A stretch of 64,000 nt of DNA from Bacillota bacterium (GTDB taxonomy: Bacteria > Bacillota > Clostridia > Oscillospirales > Ruminococcaceae): positions 59,953-123,952 of the forward strand of contig JAEWGD010000027.1 of the NCBI GenBank assembly GCA_023388515.1, read 5' to 3'. The notes under the pieces were generated by a model, which saw only the letters and a program-made list of their open reading frames with translations, did not search any database and was not told the origin of the DNA. Of the stretch, positions 52,885 to 61,158 are shown piece by piece (position 1 is the stretch's first letter; every line of letters begins with the position of its first letter). Position numbers and translations under genes: made by a program.

Positions 52885-54213
52885 TTACAATACATTGTAT
52901 TTCTCAACTATATTTTCCATTAATGAGCTTTTATTATTGGTTATTTTGCCATCAATAACATCACTTAACAACTGCTTTAAAATTCCCCCTATTTGCTTTC
53001 CTTTAAAGCCCATAGCCAGCAAGTCGTATCCATCAATATCCAAAGTTGAAAGAGAGATACAATCTTCATCTGCTATAATTTCCCTTGCAATTTGCTCAAC
53101 CTTATTCAAATCCACCAACCTATCAAGGCAGAAGTCTTTTTTTGCACTTGCGTCAGCTCTTTGCACATCAAGAAGCTTAAAAAAAGCCTTTTCATCAAGC
53201 TTTGACATCAAACGCTTTATACTTTTTTTACTTTCAAGCATACGACTGTGATATTTTATAAGTAAAACAACCTCCTCAATGGTTTTGTTGTCATATTTCA
53301 AGCGTCTTAAAGCCGTATCAGCGAGTTTTGCACTTACTTCTGCATGATTTTGAAAATGCCCAAAACCATCTTCATCAAGAGTAAAGCAGGCAGGCTTACC
53401 AGAGTCATGCAAAAGCATTGTCAAACGAACTTCTCTATTTTGAACAGCACAAGCAACTGCTAAGGCTGAATGAACCCAAACGTCATATTTATGATACTTA
53501 TTATGTTGTTCAAATCCGATTGAATCCTTAATTTCAGGAATAACAACTGCAATTACGTCGCTGTATTCAGTAAGCACAGAGAACGCCCCGTCACCCATAA
53601 TTAGCTTATCCAACTCTACATGAATACGCTCGGAGGATATTTCAAGAAGATTATTTTTTAACTCATGAATTTGAACGCTTGTTTCATGTTCTATTTGGAA
53701 ACCAAGCTGTGACGAAAACCTCATAGCACGAAGAATTCGCAAAGCGTCCTCCTGAAAGCGAAGTCTTGCATCGCCAACACAAACTATTTTACGTTGTATA
53801 ATAGCGTCTTGTCCATTGAAAACATCAATAATACCTTGCTGTGGATGATAAGCAATTGCATTCATTGTAAAATCTCGTCGTGATAAATCTTCAGTGATAT
53901 TTTGGGAATACACGACATTTGATGGGTGACGCTTATCATTATAATCACCGTCAATTCGATAGGTAGTAATCTCCAGCTGCATTTCACCAATTATAACAGC
54001 AATTGTACCATGCTTTATTCCTATATCAATTATTCGGTATTCGCTAAAAATATCTTTTATCTGCAATGGCAGTGCATTTGTTGTTATATCATAGTCAACA
54101 GGAACCCTTTTCAATAGCAAATCCCGTACACAACCACCAACGATAAACCCTTCAAATCCATTAGTATTTAGTTTTTTTAGTGCAATTAGCACAGGCTCTG
54201 GAAGATTAAACAT
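52885..54213 (-). CDS. cca: CCA tRNA nucleotidyltransferase
   Basis: The enzyme adds or repairs the CCA end of tRNAs. The 442-residue class II product has GGCVRDLLLKR and DYDIT (the metal-binding DxD), RRDFTMNAIAY, then EDALRILRAMRF and the C-terminal HD-like region (LTMLLHDSGKP) seen in some Clostridia versions. It is full length. It may share transcription with the hybrid kinase gene, but the gap is 119 bp. Confidence 0.95.
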   Translation of the reverse strand: MFNLPEPVLIALKKLNTNGFEGFIVGGCVRDLLLKRVPVDYDITTNALPLQIKDIFSEYRIIDIGIKHGTIAVIIGEMQLEITTYRIDGDYNDKRHPSNVVYSQNITEDLSRRDFTMNAIAYHPQQGIIDVFNGQDAIIQRKIVCVGDARLRFQEDALRILRAMRFSSQLGFQIEHETSVQIHELKNNLLEISSERIHVELDKLIMGDGAFSVLTEYSDVIAVVIPEIKDSIGFEQHNKYHKYDVWVHSALAVACAVQNREVRLTMLLHDSGKPACFTLDEDGFGHFQNHAEVSAKLADTALRRLKYDNKTIEEVVLLIKYHSRMLESKKSIKRLMSKLDEKAFFKLLDVQRADASAKKDFCLDRLVDLNKVEQIAREIIADEDCISLSTLDIDGYDLLAMGFKGKQIGGILKQLLSDVIDGKITNNKSSLMENIVEKYNVL

Positions 54214-54370
54214 ATTAGCTCCTTTAGAAATAAATGATATTGTGAAATCTTAATGTATGTTTATTTGGCTCTCTTTTCAAAAGACTATCATATTATTATC
54301 ACATAAAAGTTTATAATATAAGTATACCCTGAAAATATAAATGGAATAGAATAGAGAGAGGATGAAGGTT

Positions 54371-55663
54371 ATGACAGATAATAATGATAATATGGTTAAC
54401 AAAAACATTGATAGCCAGATTAACCAAACAAGTGAAGTAAGTTATACCCCAATAGATGAAAATATTAGCACAGTTAAGTTGAAAAAGAAGAAGAAAGTGA
54501 AAAGATTATTCAAAACAATTGGAGCGTTAGCTCTTGTGGCAGTTATTTCAATAGGTTCAATTTCGGGATATAAATGGGTTGATGAAAATGAACCATTTGA
54601 AAAGATTGAAGAGTTTTTTGCATTTGGTGATAATAATAAGAAAAAAGATAAATCTGAAGACAATGACAATTCTAAGAAATCAACTAATGATGAGAACGTT
54701 GGTTTAAGCGATTCGGCTCAAGTAAAGGATTGGGTTGAACTTGCATCAAGAGAAAACGCCTTGAGTATTCCTGCAATTGTTGAAAAGGTAATGCCCTCAG
54801 TAGTTGGAGTTTCATCAACACTTTCAGGAGGTACAGCAACAGGCACAGGAATAATCATGACGGAAGACGGATACATTGTTACGAATTGTCACGTTGTTGA
54901 GGGTGCGACTGAAATAATGATTGTATTGGAAAACGAGGAGCAATATAAAGCAAAGCTAATTGGAAGCGATTCTCAAACTGACCTTGCTGTTTTAAAAATT
55001 GATGCTGACGGTTTGACAGCAGCAGAATTTGGCGACAGTGATGAAGTTGTTGTAGGAGAGCTTGCAATCGCAATAGGAAACCCATTAGGATTTGAACTAT
55101 TTGGTTCTGTAACAAGTGGTATAATATCTGCACTTGATAGAGAGATAACGATAGATGATAGAACAATGAGCCTTATTCAAACCGATGCTGCAATAAACTC
55201 TGGAAACTCGGGAGGACCTTTGGTAAACAGCTATGGGCAAGTAATTGGAATAAATTCAGCTAAAATATCCTCAAATTATTACTCAAGCGTTGAGGGGTTA
55301 GGTTTTGCTATTCCAATAACTGAGGCAAGAATGATAATTAATGACTTGATAAATGTGGGATATGTAACGGGCAGACCATCGCTAGGTATATTCTGTCAGG
55401 AGATTGATGAAATGACAGCAAGGTTTAACAATCTTCCACAGGGAATATATGTTGTTTCCGTTAATAAGGACGGTGCAGGAGATAAGGCTGGAATTAAATC
55501 TGAAGACGTTATAATTGGCATAGACGGTCAAGCAGTTACTACTTATTCTGAATTCAATGAAATAAAGAACAAATATAAGGTAGGCGACAAAATAACAATT
55601 ACAGTATCGAGAAAGAATCGAGATATTGATTTGGAAGTAATTTTAGAAGAGGTAATAAGATAA
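54371..55663 (+). CDS. HtrA/DegP-family trypsin-like serine protease with PDZ domain
   Basis: The 430-residue membrane-anchored protease has a cytoplasmic N-terminus of about 45 residues with a KKKKK-type stretch and one membrane span (about 47-65). A charged linker follows, then the protease domain (about 130-330) with the triad His in TNCHVVEG, Asp in SQTDLAVLKI and Ser in NSGNSGGPL. A PDZ domain (about 340-430) ends it. Such proteins degrade misfolded exported proteins. The ATG at 54371 has GAGAGAGG 9 nt upstream; the in-frame ATG at 54362 directly abuts that site. It ends at a strong terminator. Confidence 0.94.
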   Translation: MTDNNDNMVNKNIDSQINQTSEVSYTPIDENISTVKLKKKKKVKRLFKTIGALALVAVISIGSISGYKWVDENEPFEKIEEFFAFGDNNKKKDKSEDNDNSKKSTNDENVGLSDSAQVKDWVELASRENALSIPAIVEKVMPSVVGVSSTLSGGTATGTGIIMTEDGYIVTNCHVVEGATEIMIVLENEEQYKAKLIGSDSQTDLAVLKIDADGLTAAEFGDSDEVVVGELAIAIGNPLGFELFGSVTSGIISALDREITIDDRTMSLIQTDAAINSGNSGGPLVNSYGQVIGINSAKISSNYYSSVEGLGFAIPITEARMIINDLINVGYVTGRPSLGIFCQEIDEMTARFNNLPQGIYVVSVNKDGAGDKAGIKSEDVIIGIDGQAVTTYSEFNEIKNKYKVGDKITITVSRKNRDIDLEVILEEVIR

Positions 55664-55703
55664 AACTTAATAAAAGTTACCCTCCAATTTTAATTTTATA
55701 TAG

Positions 55704-55739
55704 GTAAACAGGCAGTCTTACTTAGGACTGCCTGTTTAC
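55704..55739. terminator. Bidirectional terminator between htrA and the sensor gene
   Basis: A perfect 14-bp stem, GTAAACAGGCAGTC (55704-55717) with 55726-55739, lies between convergent genes. Its right end just overlaps the 3' end of the minus-strand gene. Confidence 0.88.
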
Positions 55740-56671
55740 TTTTCATCAACATTATCCTTTTGGCAGTGATTGAGATAAAATGCTCTTACAGAGAGATATG
55801 ACGATAGTATTAGGATTACACTTAAAATGAGTAGCCATGTCGAAGTGATATTACGCTTGGAATAAACTTCACTTATTGGAACAATGCCGAGTATGATTTT
55901 ATCATCTTGAACAGAATATCTTATTAATGACTTTTTCCCGTTTACTTTCGAGTAAAAATCACCTGATTTATTTTCAAAGTCAAAATCATCTTCATTAAAC
56001 TGAGAAGTTAAGCCGATAACCTCAGAATTTGTATGGCTTAAATATTTATATGTGTTAATGTCAAGTATTGCTGTACTACCATTTTTATAAAGAGGATATT
56101 CAGATGTTACAAGTGAAATATCCGAGTAAGCTAATGCCTTATTTAACTTTTCGGGTGTATATACAATCTGTACAATACCATTACTATCAATTCTTGATGT
56201 TCCAGAAATCAACACTAGATTATTATCAACAGTTGAAATTATCGTGTCAGAAAAGCTCTTATCTTTTATTGCATTAATAAAACTAGAATCAGTAGTTGTT
56301 TCCTCATCATGCTGATTTGTGCTATATTTTATTATACCTTTTTCATCAGTAACACTAATCTCATCAGCACTAATTAGTGACTTCATTTCCTCTAATGCGA
56401 TTTCATTATCAAGAACAGTAGGGTTTTGAGCAATCAGCATAGAGATAATACTTGCCCTATGTTCATAATCAGAAGAAAACTCCTCTAAAATAAAGTTTGT
56501 TTCGATTTCATTTTCTTCTATTTTTGTTTCAAGCTGATGAAGTCGCCTATCAACGGTTTTGCGTGTGCTTGCCTTGCTAACAACGCCGATTGAGTAATAA
56601 GCTGTGGAAATGATAAAAATTGAGGATAATATCATTGAAGTTAATACAAGTTTATATGGTTTCTTTTTCAT
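55736..56671 (-). CDS. Stand-alone extracytoplasmic sensor-like membrane protein
   Basis: The 311-residue protein has a span at about 8-30, an extracytoplasmic domain of about 235 residues and a second span (about 270-292), then only about 20 cytoplasmic residues. The outer region is helical at first (RRLHQLETKIEENEIETNFI), then mixed, as in Cache-type sensors of kinases, cyclases and chemoreceptors. No output domain is fused. The ATG at 56671 follows AGGAGG; a longer frame to 56728 overlaps the neighbour without such a site. It may act through a partner protein or be a remnant. It is 31 bp downstream of a small membrane protein on the same strand. Confidence 0.72.
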   Translation of the reverse strand: MKKKPYKLVLTSMILSSIFIISTAYYSIGVVSKASTRKTVDRRLHQLETKIEENEIETNFILEEFSSDYEHRASIISMLIAQNPTVLDNEIALEEMKSLISADEISVTDEKGIIKYSTNQHDEETTTDSSFINAIKDKSFSDTIISTVDNNLVLISGTSRIDSNGIVQIVYTPEKLNKALAYSDISLVTSEYPLYKNGSTAILDINTYKYLSHTNSEVIGLTSQFNEDDFDFENKSGDFYSKVNGKKSLIRYSVQDDKIILGIVPISEVYSKRNITSTWLLILSVILILSSYLSVRAFYLNHCQKDNVDEK

Positions 56672-56702
56672 AATATTCCTCCTTCGAATACTTAGAATAC
56701 GG

Positions 56703-57038
56703 TTATTCTGAGCGTTTAACAAGTTCATTATAAATTAAATAGAGTTTTTGCACATTATTTTCAAGAAAGTAATAATGCATAACATAAGGTATAACCAGTC
56801 CGAGAAGAATAGCAGTTAGCAGTATTAGTGCAGGAATTTGAGTTATCAGGAAAATTCCGATTGTGATAAACAAAAGTATAGCAAAAAGACAGGTTACAAT
56901 AAGATGTATAAATCGCTCATGTTGCATAAACTTTATCTGTATTAGATGTTCGTGAATAAGTTTATCAAAATCACATTCAACATCACTGTTTATTATGTCC
57001 TCAATATATTTAATATAACCATTAAGATATTTTTTCAT
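56703..57038 (-). CDS. Small uncharacterised membrane protein
   Basis: The 111-residue product has a helical, slightly acidic N-terminal half (GYIKYIEDIINSDVECDFDKL) and two close hydrophobic segments (about 48-70 and 72-90), then a charged C-terminus. I do not recognise it. The ATG at 57038 has GGTGG 8 nt upstream. It is upstream of, and probably cotranscribed with, the sensor-like gene. Confidence 0.75.
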   Translation of the reverse strand: MKKYLNGYIKYIEDIINSDVECDFDKLIHEHLIQIKFMQHERFIHLIVTCLFAILLFITIGIFLITQIPALILLTAILLGLVIPYVMHYYFLENNVQKLYLIYNELVKRSE

Positions 57039-57127
57039 TATAAAAACCACCGTACCAATTTATTTTCATAATTATAACATACATATTCCTTTAAAGCAAT
57101 TAAATATGATGAATTTTTTATTAACTC

Positions 57128-57156
57128 TTGACTAATTGGCGTAAAAATATTATAAT
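57128..57156 (+). promoter_or_regulatory. Sigma-A-type promoter of the GH74 gene
   Basis: TTGACT at 57128-57133 and TATAAT at 57151-57156 are 17 bp apart, 38 bp before the ATG. Confidence 0.75.
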
Positions 57157-57194
57157 TAAACTATTAATATTGACGAAAAGGAGAAGATGTTTTT

Positions 57195-59663
57195 ATGAAG
57201 AATTATGCTAAGAGATTTATGTCAATGCTTACTGCGACAATTATGCTATTAACAGTGTTAGTGGCGACTCCGATTTATGCTGGAGCTTCCCAAGTTCCAC
57301 AAATGGAATGGGGAAGACTTCCAATAGGTGGGGGAGGCTTTGTTTCAGGAATTGTTACAGGGCAAGAGGCAATGTACCTAAGAACTGACGTTGGTGGTGC
57401 TTATCGCTATGAGGACGGAAGATGGATTCAACTTCTAAGCGGTGTTTCTGAGGAAGACAGGGGCTATTTAAGCGTTGAAAGTATCGCTATTGACCCAACT
57501 GACGACGACATAGTTTATATGTTTGCTGGCTGTAATTATTTCAGCAACGCAAGAAGTGTAATCTTTCGTTCGACAGATGGTGGAAGAACTTTTGACACTG
57601 TTGATGTGAGTGATTATATAAGAACTCATGCCAATGGTCCGGGTAGGCAAAATGGCGAGAGATTGGTTGTTGACCCTAACAATACTAATGTAATTTATTG
57701 TGGTGGAAGAACTGGTGGACTTATAAAAAGTACAGACTATGGTAAAACATGGGTTATGGTTGAAACACTTGATGTGATGGACACAGAAGTAAAATGGCCA
57801 CAATGGACTGATTTAGTACTTAAATCAACTGCAAACCAAAACGGTATTTGTTCAGTTGTTGTAGATGCAAATGATTCTGATACTGTTTATGTTGCTGTTT
57901 CTAAAATAGGTGAAACTAATGTTTATGTAACAAGGGATGGTTGCAAAACATGGACAGCTTTGGATAAAACACTTCCTACAAATCTATATCCACAGAGATT
58001 AAAGCTTGATGCTAACAATGATTTGTTTATTGCATATTCTGATGGAATAGCTTGCAATGGCTCAAGTGGTGCGGCATACAGATACGATACAACTACGGGA
58101 GATTTAACGGACATCAGTTTGCCAGGCAAACATCCTGTTGGAGATATAACTTCTATGAAGGATGATGCAAATAAGCTTGTTGCAACTACTTGCGGTCGTT
58201 GGTGGACACAGGCTTGGTCTGACGACTGGAATCAGAACTGTTATGGTGATATTACTTTTGTATCAACTGATGGTGGTGCTACATGGAAGCAAAATGATAT
58301 TGGTGGAGCTTATGGTTCTACTAACACACTTCATGATGGTGGGTTTACTTGGATTTTTGGCAAGGCTATTCATTGGAGTGGTTGTATTGTTATAAATCCT
58401 AATAATGAAAATCAAGTTTTTATAACATCTGGTAATGGTGTGTTCTCAAGTGATAATATTTGGGATGAAAATCCACAGTTTTACTTCAATTCTCATGGTA
58501 TTGAAGAAGTAGTTGCACTTGACCTTGTAAGCGTGCCAGATGGCTATGTTTACTCTGCAATTGGTGACTATGATGGCTTTATACACAAGAATTTAACCGA
58601 ATATGCCCCTGTTCACAGCCCTAATCTTGGCTCAACATCAGCTATTGCATATTGCCCAAGTAATTCTGATGTAATGGTTCGTGCGTCATTAAACGGCACA
58701 TCAAGTCCAACTGGATATTATTCACTTGACGCTGGTGAAAGCTGGACAGCATTGGGTGATGGAAAGAATTTATCTAATGGAAAGTGTGCAATTACAGAGC
58801 TTGATGACGGAACTTACAGGATTATATGGAGTGGAGTTGAAGCTAATGAAACTTTATATACAGATGATTTTGGTGCAACATGGACAAAGTGTGCAGGAGT
58901 TGCCGGTAAGTTATATCTAACAGTTGACTCTGAAAAACCAAATTATGTTTATGCTGGAGGAAATGATAATAACCCATATGACCCTAATTATAAGAGTAAT
59001 AACTTCTTATATGTTAGTGATGATTATGGTGCTACATTTGAAAAGAATAAAATCTGTGAATACGATAAAGCTGAAGAATATGGTAGAATTGCTTTCTCAA
59101 CAGGAACTTCAGGTAAGGTTTTTGCCCCTGCTGGATATTATGGCTTGTGGGTTACAACTGACTATGGCAAGAACTTTAAGAAGTTTGATGATGTTCAATA
59201 TTGTTCAGCAGTTGGTGTTGGTAAGGCTGAAACAGCTGGAGGACCTCTTGCGATTTACATTTGGGGAGATGCGAATGATACTGGAGTGAGAGGTATTTAC
59301 CGTTCAACAGATGATGGTGAAACTTGGATAAGAATTAACGATGATGATAACCAATTCGGTGGGCCAGGAAACGGTAAATTCATTGTTGGCGATATGAATA
59401 CATTCGGCACTGTATATATGAGCACAGTTGGTATGGGTATCGTTTACGGTAAGGAAACAGGTGGAACACAGCCTGAAGAAGTTTTAGGTGATGTGAATGG
59501 TAATGGAGTAGTTGAAGTTTCTGATATTATTGCATTGAAAAAACATCTTCTAAATGTAAAATCACTTAATACTACACAGGCTAAAAGAGCCGATGTGAAC
59601 AAGGATAAAAAGATTGATACTTTTGATTTAATTAGAATAAAGAAGATTTTACTAGACGCATAA
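57195..59663 (+). CDS. GH74 xyloglucanase with dockerin
   Basis: The 822-residue secreted enzyme has a signal peptide to about residue 30. A two-propeller GH74 domain (about 35-755) starts WGRLPIGGGGFVSGIV and has TDVGGAYRYE with the first catalytic Asp region. Repeated Asp-box motifs of the type S.D.G.TW (STDGGRTF, STDYGKTW, STDGGATW) are present. A dockerin (about 763-822) has two calcium loops, DVNGNGVVEVSD and DVNKDKKIDTFD, each with a helix. GH74 enzymes cut the xyloglucan backbone. The dockerin would place it on the same scaffold as the GH9 enzymes nearby. It has its own promoter and terminator. Confidence 0.95.
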   Translation: MKNYAKRFMSMLTATIMLLTVLVATPIYAGASQVPQMEWGRLPIGGGGFVSGIVTGQEAMYLRTDVGGAYRYEDGRWIQLLSGVSEEDRGYLSVESIAIDPTDDDIVYMFAGCNYFSNARSVIFRSTDGGRTFDTVDVSDYIRTHANGPGRQNGERLVVDPNNTNVIYCGGRTGGLIKSTDYGKTWVMVETLDVMDTEVKWPQWTDLVLKSTANQNGICSVVVDANDSDTVYVAVSKIGETNVYVTRDGCKTWTALDKTLPTNLYPQRLKLDANNDLFIAYSDGIACNGSSGAAYRYDTTTGDLTDISLPGKHPVGDITSMKDDANKLVATTCGRWWTQAWSDDWNQNCYGDITFVSTDGGATWKQNDIGGAYGSTNTLHDGGFTWIFGKAIHWSGCIVINPNNENQVFITSGNGVFSSDNIWDENPQFYFNSHGIEEVVALDLVSVPDGYVYSAIGDYDGFIHKNLTEYAPVHSPNLGSTSAIAYCPSNSDVMVRASLNGTSSPTGYYSLDAGESWTALGDGKNLSNGKCAITELDDGTYRIIWSGVEANETLYTDDFGATWTKCAGVAGKLYLTVDSEKPNYVYAGGNDNNPYDPNYKSNNFLYVSDDYGATFEKNKICEYDKAEEYGRIAFSTGTSGKVFAPAGYYGLWVTTDYGKNFKKFDDVQYCSAVGVGKAETAGGPLAIYIWGDANDTGVRGIYRSTDDGETWIRINDDDNQFGGPGNGKFIVGDMNTFGTVYMSTVGMGIVYGKETGGTQPEEVLGDVNGNGVVEVSDIIALKKHLLNVKSLNTTQAKRADVNKDKKIDTFDLIRIKKILLDA

Positions 59664-59693
59664 TAGTATTTGATTTTGTTAGTATTTAGTATA

Positions 59694-59728
59694 AAAAACA
59701 GCAAAGGGAAATTCTCTTTGCTGTTTTT
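59694..59728 (+). terminator. Terminator of the GH74 gene
   Basis: AAAAACAGCAAAG (59694-59706) pairs with CTTTGCTGTTTTT (59716-59728). Confidence 0.87.
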
Positions 59729-59759
59729 CTTGAAATATGACTTAAATCGAGGATAAGTA

Positions 59760-59788
59760 TTGTAATATGATTGTATTTTTGATATACT
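59760..59788 (+). promoter_or_regulatory. Sigma-A-type promoter of the phosphofructokinase gene
   Basis: TTGTAA at 59760-59765 and TATACT at 59783-59788 are 17 bp apart, followed by a GTAAGTACGCTTAT near-palindrome. Confidence 0.6.
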
Positions 59789-59831
59789 TAGTGTAAGTAC
59801 GCTTATATTATAAAAACAAAGGGGTTATTTT

Positions 59832-61067
59832 ATGAATATAGTTGTTGCATCTTCAGGTGGACCTACAAGTGCGATAAATGCATCTGTTGCAGGTGTTTAT
59901 TTGGAGGCTGTCAAGCATAGTAATATTAACAAAATTTATGGTGCATTAAATGGAATAGAGGGAATATTAGAAAACAGGCTAGTTGACTTGAGAGAGGTGC
60001 TTAGTAGTGATGAGGATGTTGAATTGCTAAAGAATACACCATCAACAGCACTTGGCTCATGTAGGTATAAACTGCCAAAGGTTGAAATTGAAACCAGTAT
60101 TTATGAGAAAATAGTTGCCCATTTTAAAGAGAATGATATTGGTGCATTTTTCTATATCGGTGGAAATGACTCAATGGATACTGTGTGCAAGCTTTCAAAA
60201 TATATGATTGAAAATAATATTGACATTAAGGCTATTGGTATCCCTAAAACAATTGATAATGACCTTATGTGTACCGACCATACACCTGGATTTGGCTCTG
60301 CTGCTAAATATGTTGCGACAACTATGAAAGAAATAACTAGGGATAGCATGGTTTACAGTGCAAAATCAGTTACTATTGTTGAAATAATGGGACGTTATGC
60401 TGGTTGGCTTACTGCCTCCTCATGCGTTTTAAAGGCGAGTGGTGAGTCTGCTCCACATTTAATTTATTTACCTGAAGTTCCGTTTTCAACAGAAAAATTT
60501 ATCGAAGATGTCAGAAATAAGCAGAAGAAGCATAAGGCTGTAATTGTAGCTGTATCAGAGGGGGTAAAGGTTGAAGGTGGCTGTTACGTCGCTGAATGTT
60601 ATCAGTCGGGTGAGAATGATGCGTTTGGACATAAGTATCTTTCTGGAGTTGGAAAAATGCTTGAGGATTTAGTTAAAAAGGAAATCGGTTGCAAGGTTCG
60701 TTCTATTGAGTTGAATGTTATGCAGAGATGTGGCTCGCATATTGCATCTAAAACTGATATTGATGAGGCAGAAAAAATTGGCTCAAAGGGTGTTATTTCG
60801 GCACTTAATGGGGAAACAGGCAAGATGATGGTTTTTAATCGTGTATCCAACAACCCATATAAAGTGGAAATTCAAACAGCAGATGTAAGCGATGTTGCAA
60901 ACCATGTGAAATATCTCCCTCTTGAATGGATTAATGAAGATAAAAATAATGTTAAGAGTGAAGCTGTTGACTATTTCTTGCCACTGATACAGGGTGAGTT
61001 AAATATTAAAATGGAAAATGGAATGCCTGTTCATTTCAGAATAAAAAGTAACTGTAATTTAGGCTAA
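59832..61067 (+). CDS. 6-phosphofructokinase, PPi-dependent type
   Basis: It interconverts fructose 6-phosphate and fructose 1,6-bisphosphate. The 411-residue product has SSGGPTSAINAS at the nucleotide/PPi site, YIGGNDSMDT and PKTIDND. The Asp where ATP enzymes have Gly in GGDGS, and the Lys in PKTIDND where they have Gly, both indicate use of pyrophosphate. EIMGRYAGW and MQRCGS follow for the sugar phosphate. It sits alone between two cellulosome genes and would serve glycolysis of the sugars they release. Confidence 0.92.
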   Translation: MNIVVASSGGPTSAINASVAGVYLEAVKHSNINKIYGALNGIEGILENRLVDLREVLSSDEDVELLKNTPSTALGSCRYKLPKVEIETSIYEKIVAHFKENDIGAFFYIGGNDSMDTVCKLSKYMIENNIDIKAIGIPKTIDNDLMCTDHTPGFGSAAKYVATTMKEITRDSMVYSAKSVTIVEIMGRYAGWLTASSCVLKASGESAPHLIYLPEVPFSTEKFIEDVRNKQKKHKAVIVAVSEGVKVEGGCYVAECYQSGENDAFGHKYLSGVGKMLEDLVKKEIGCKVRSIELNVMQRCGSHIASKTDIDEAEKIGSKGVISALNGETGKMMVFNRVSNNPYKVEIQTADVSDVANHVKYLPLEWINEDKNNVKSEAVDYFLPLIQGELNIKMENGMPVHFRIKSNCNLG

Positions 61068-61081
61068 TTATACATATTTAC

Positions 61082-61110
61082 TTGACAAATGGGGTAAAAA
61101 GTGAGATACT
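61082..61110 (+). promoter_or_regulatory. Sigma-A-type promoter of the second GH9 gene
   Basis: TTGACA at 61082-61087 and GATACT at 61105-61110 are 17 bp apart, 48 bp before the ATG. Confidence 0.65.
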
Positions 61111-61158
61111 TTATATAGTTGGTAATGGAAATTTATAATTAATTAAGGAGGGAATTAT

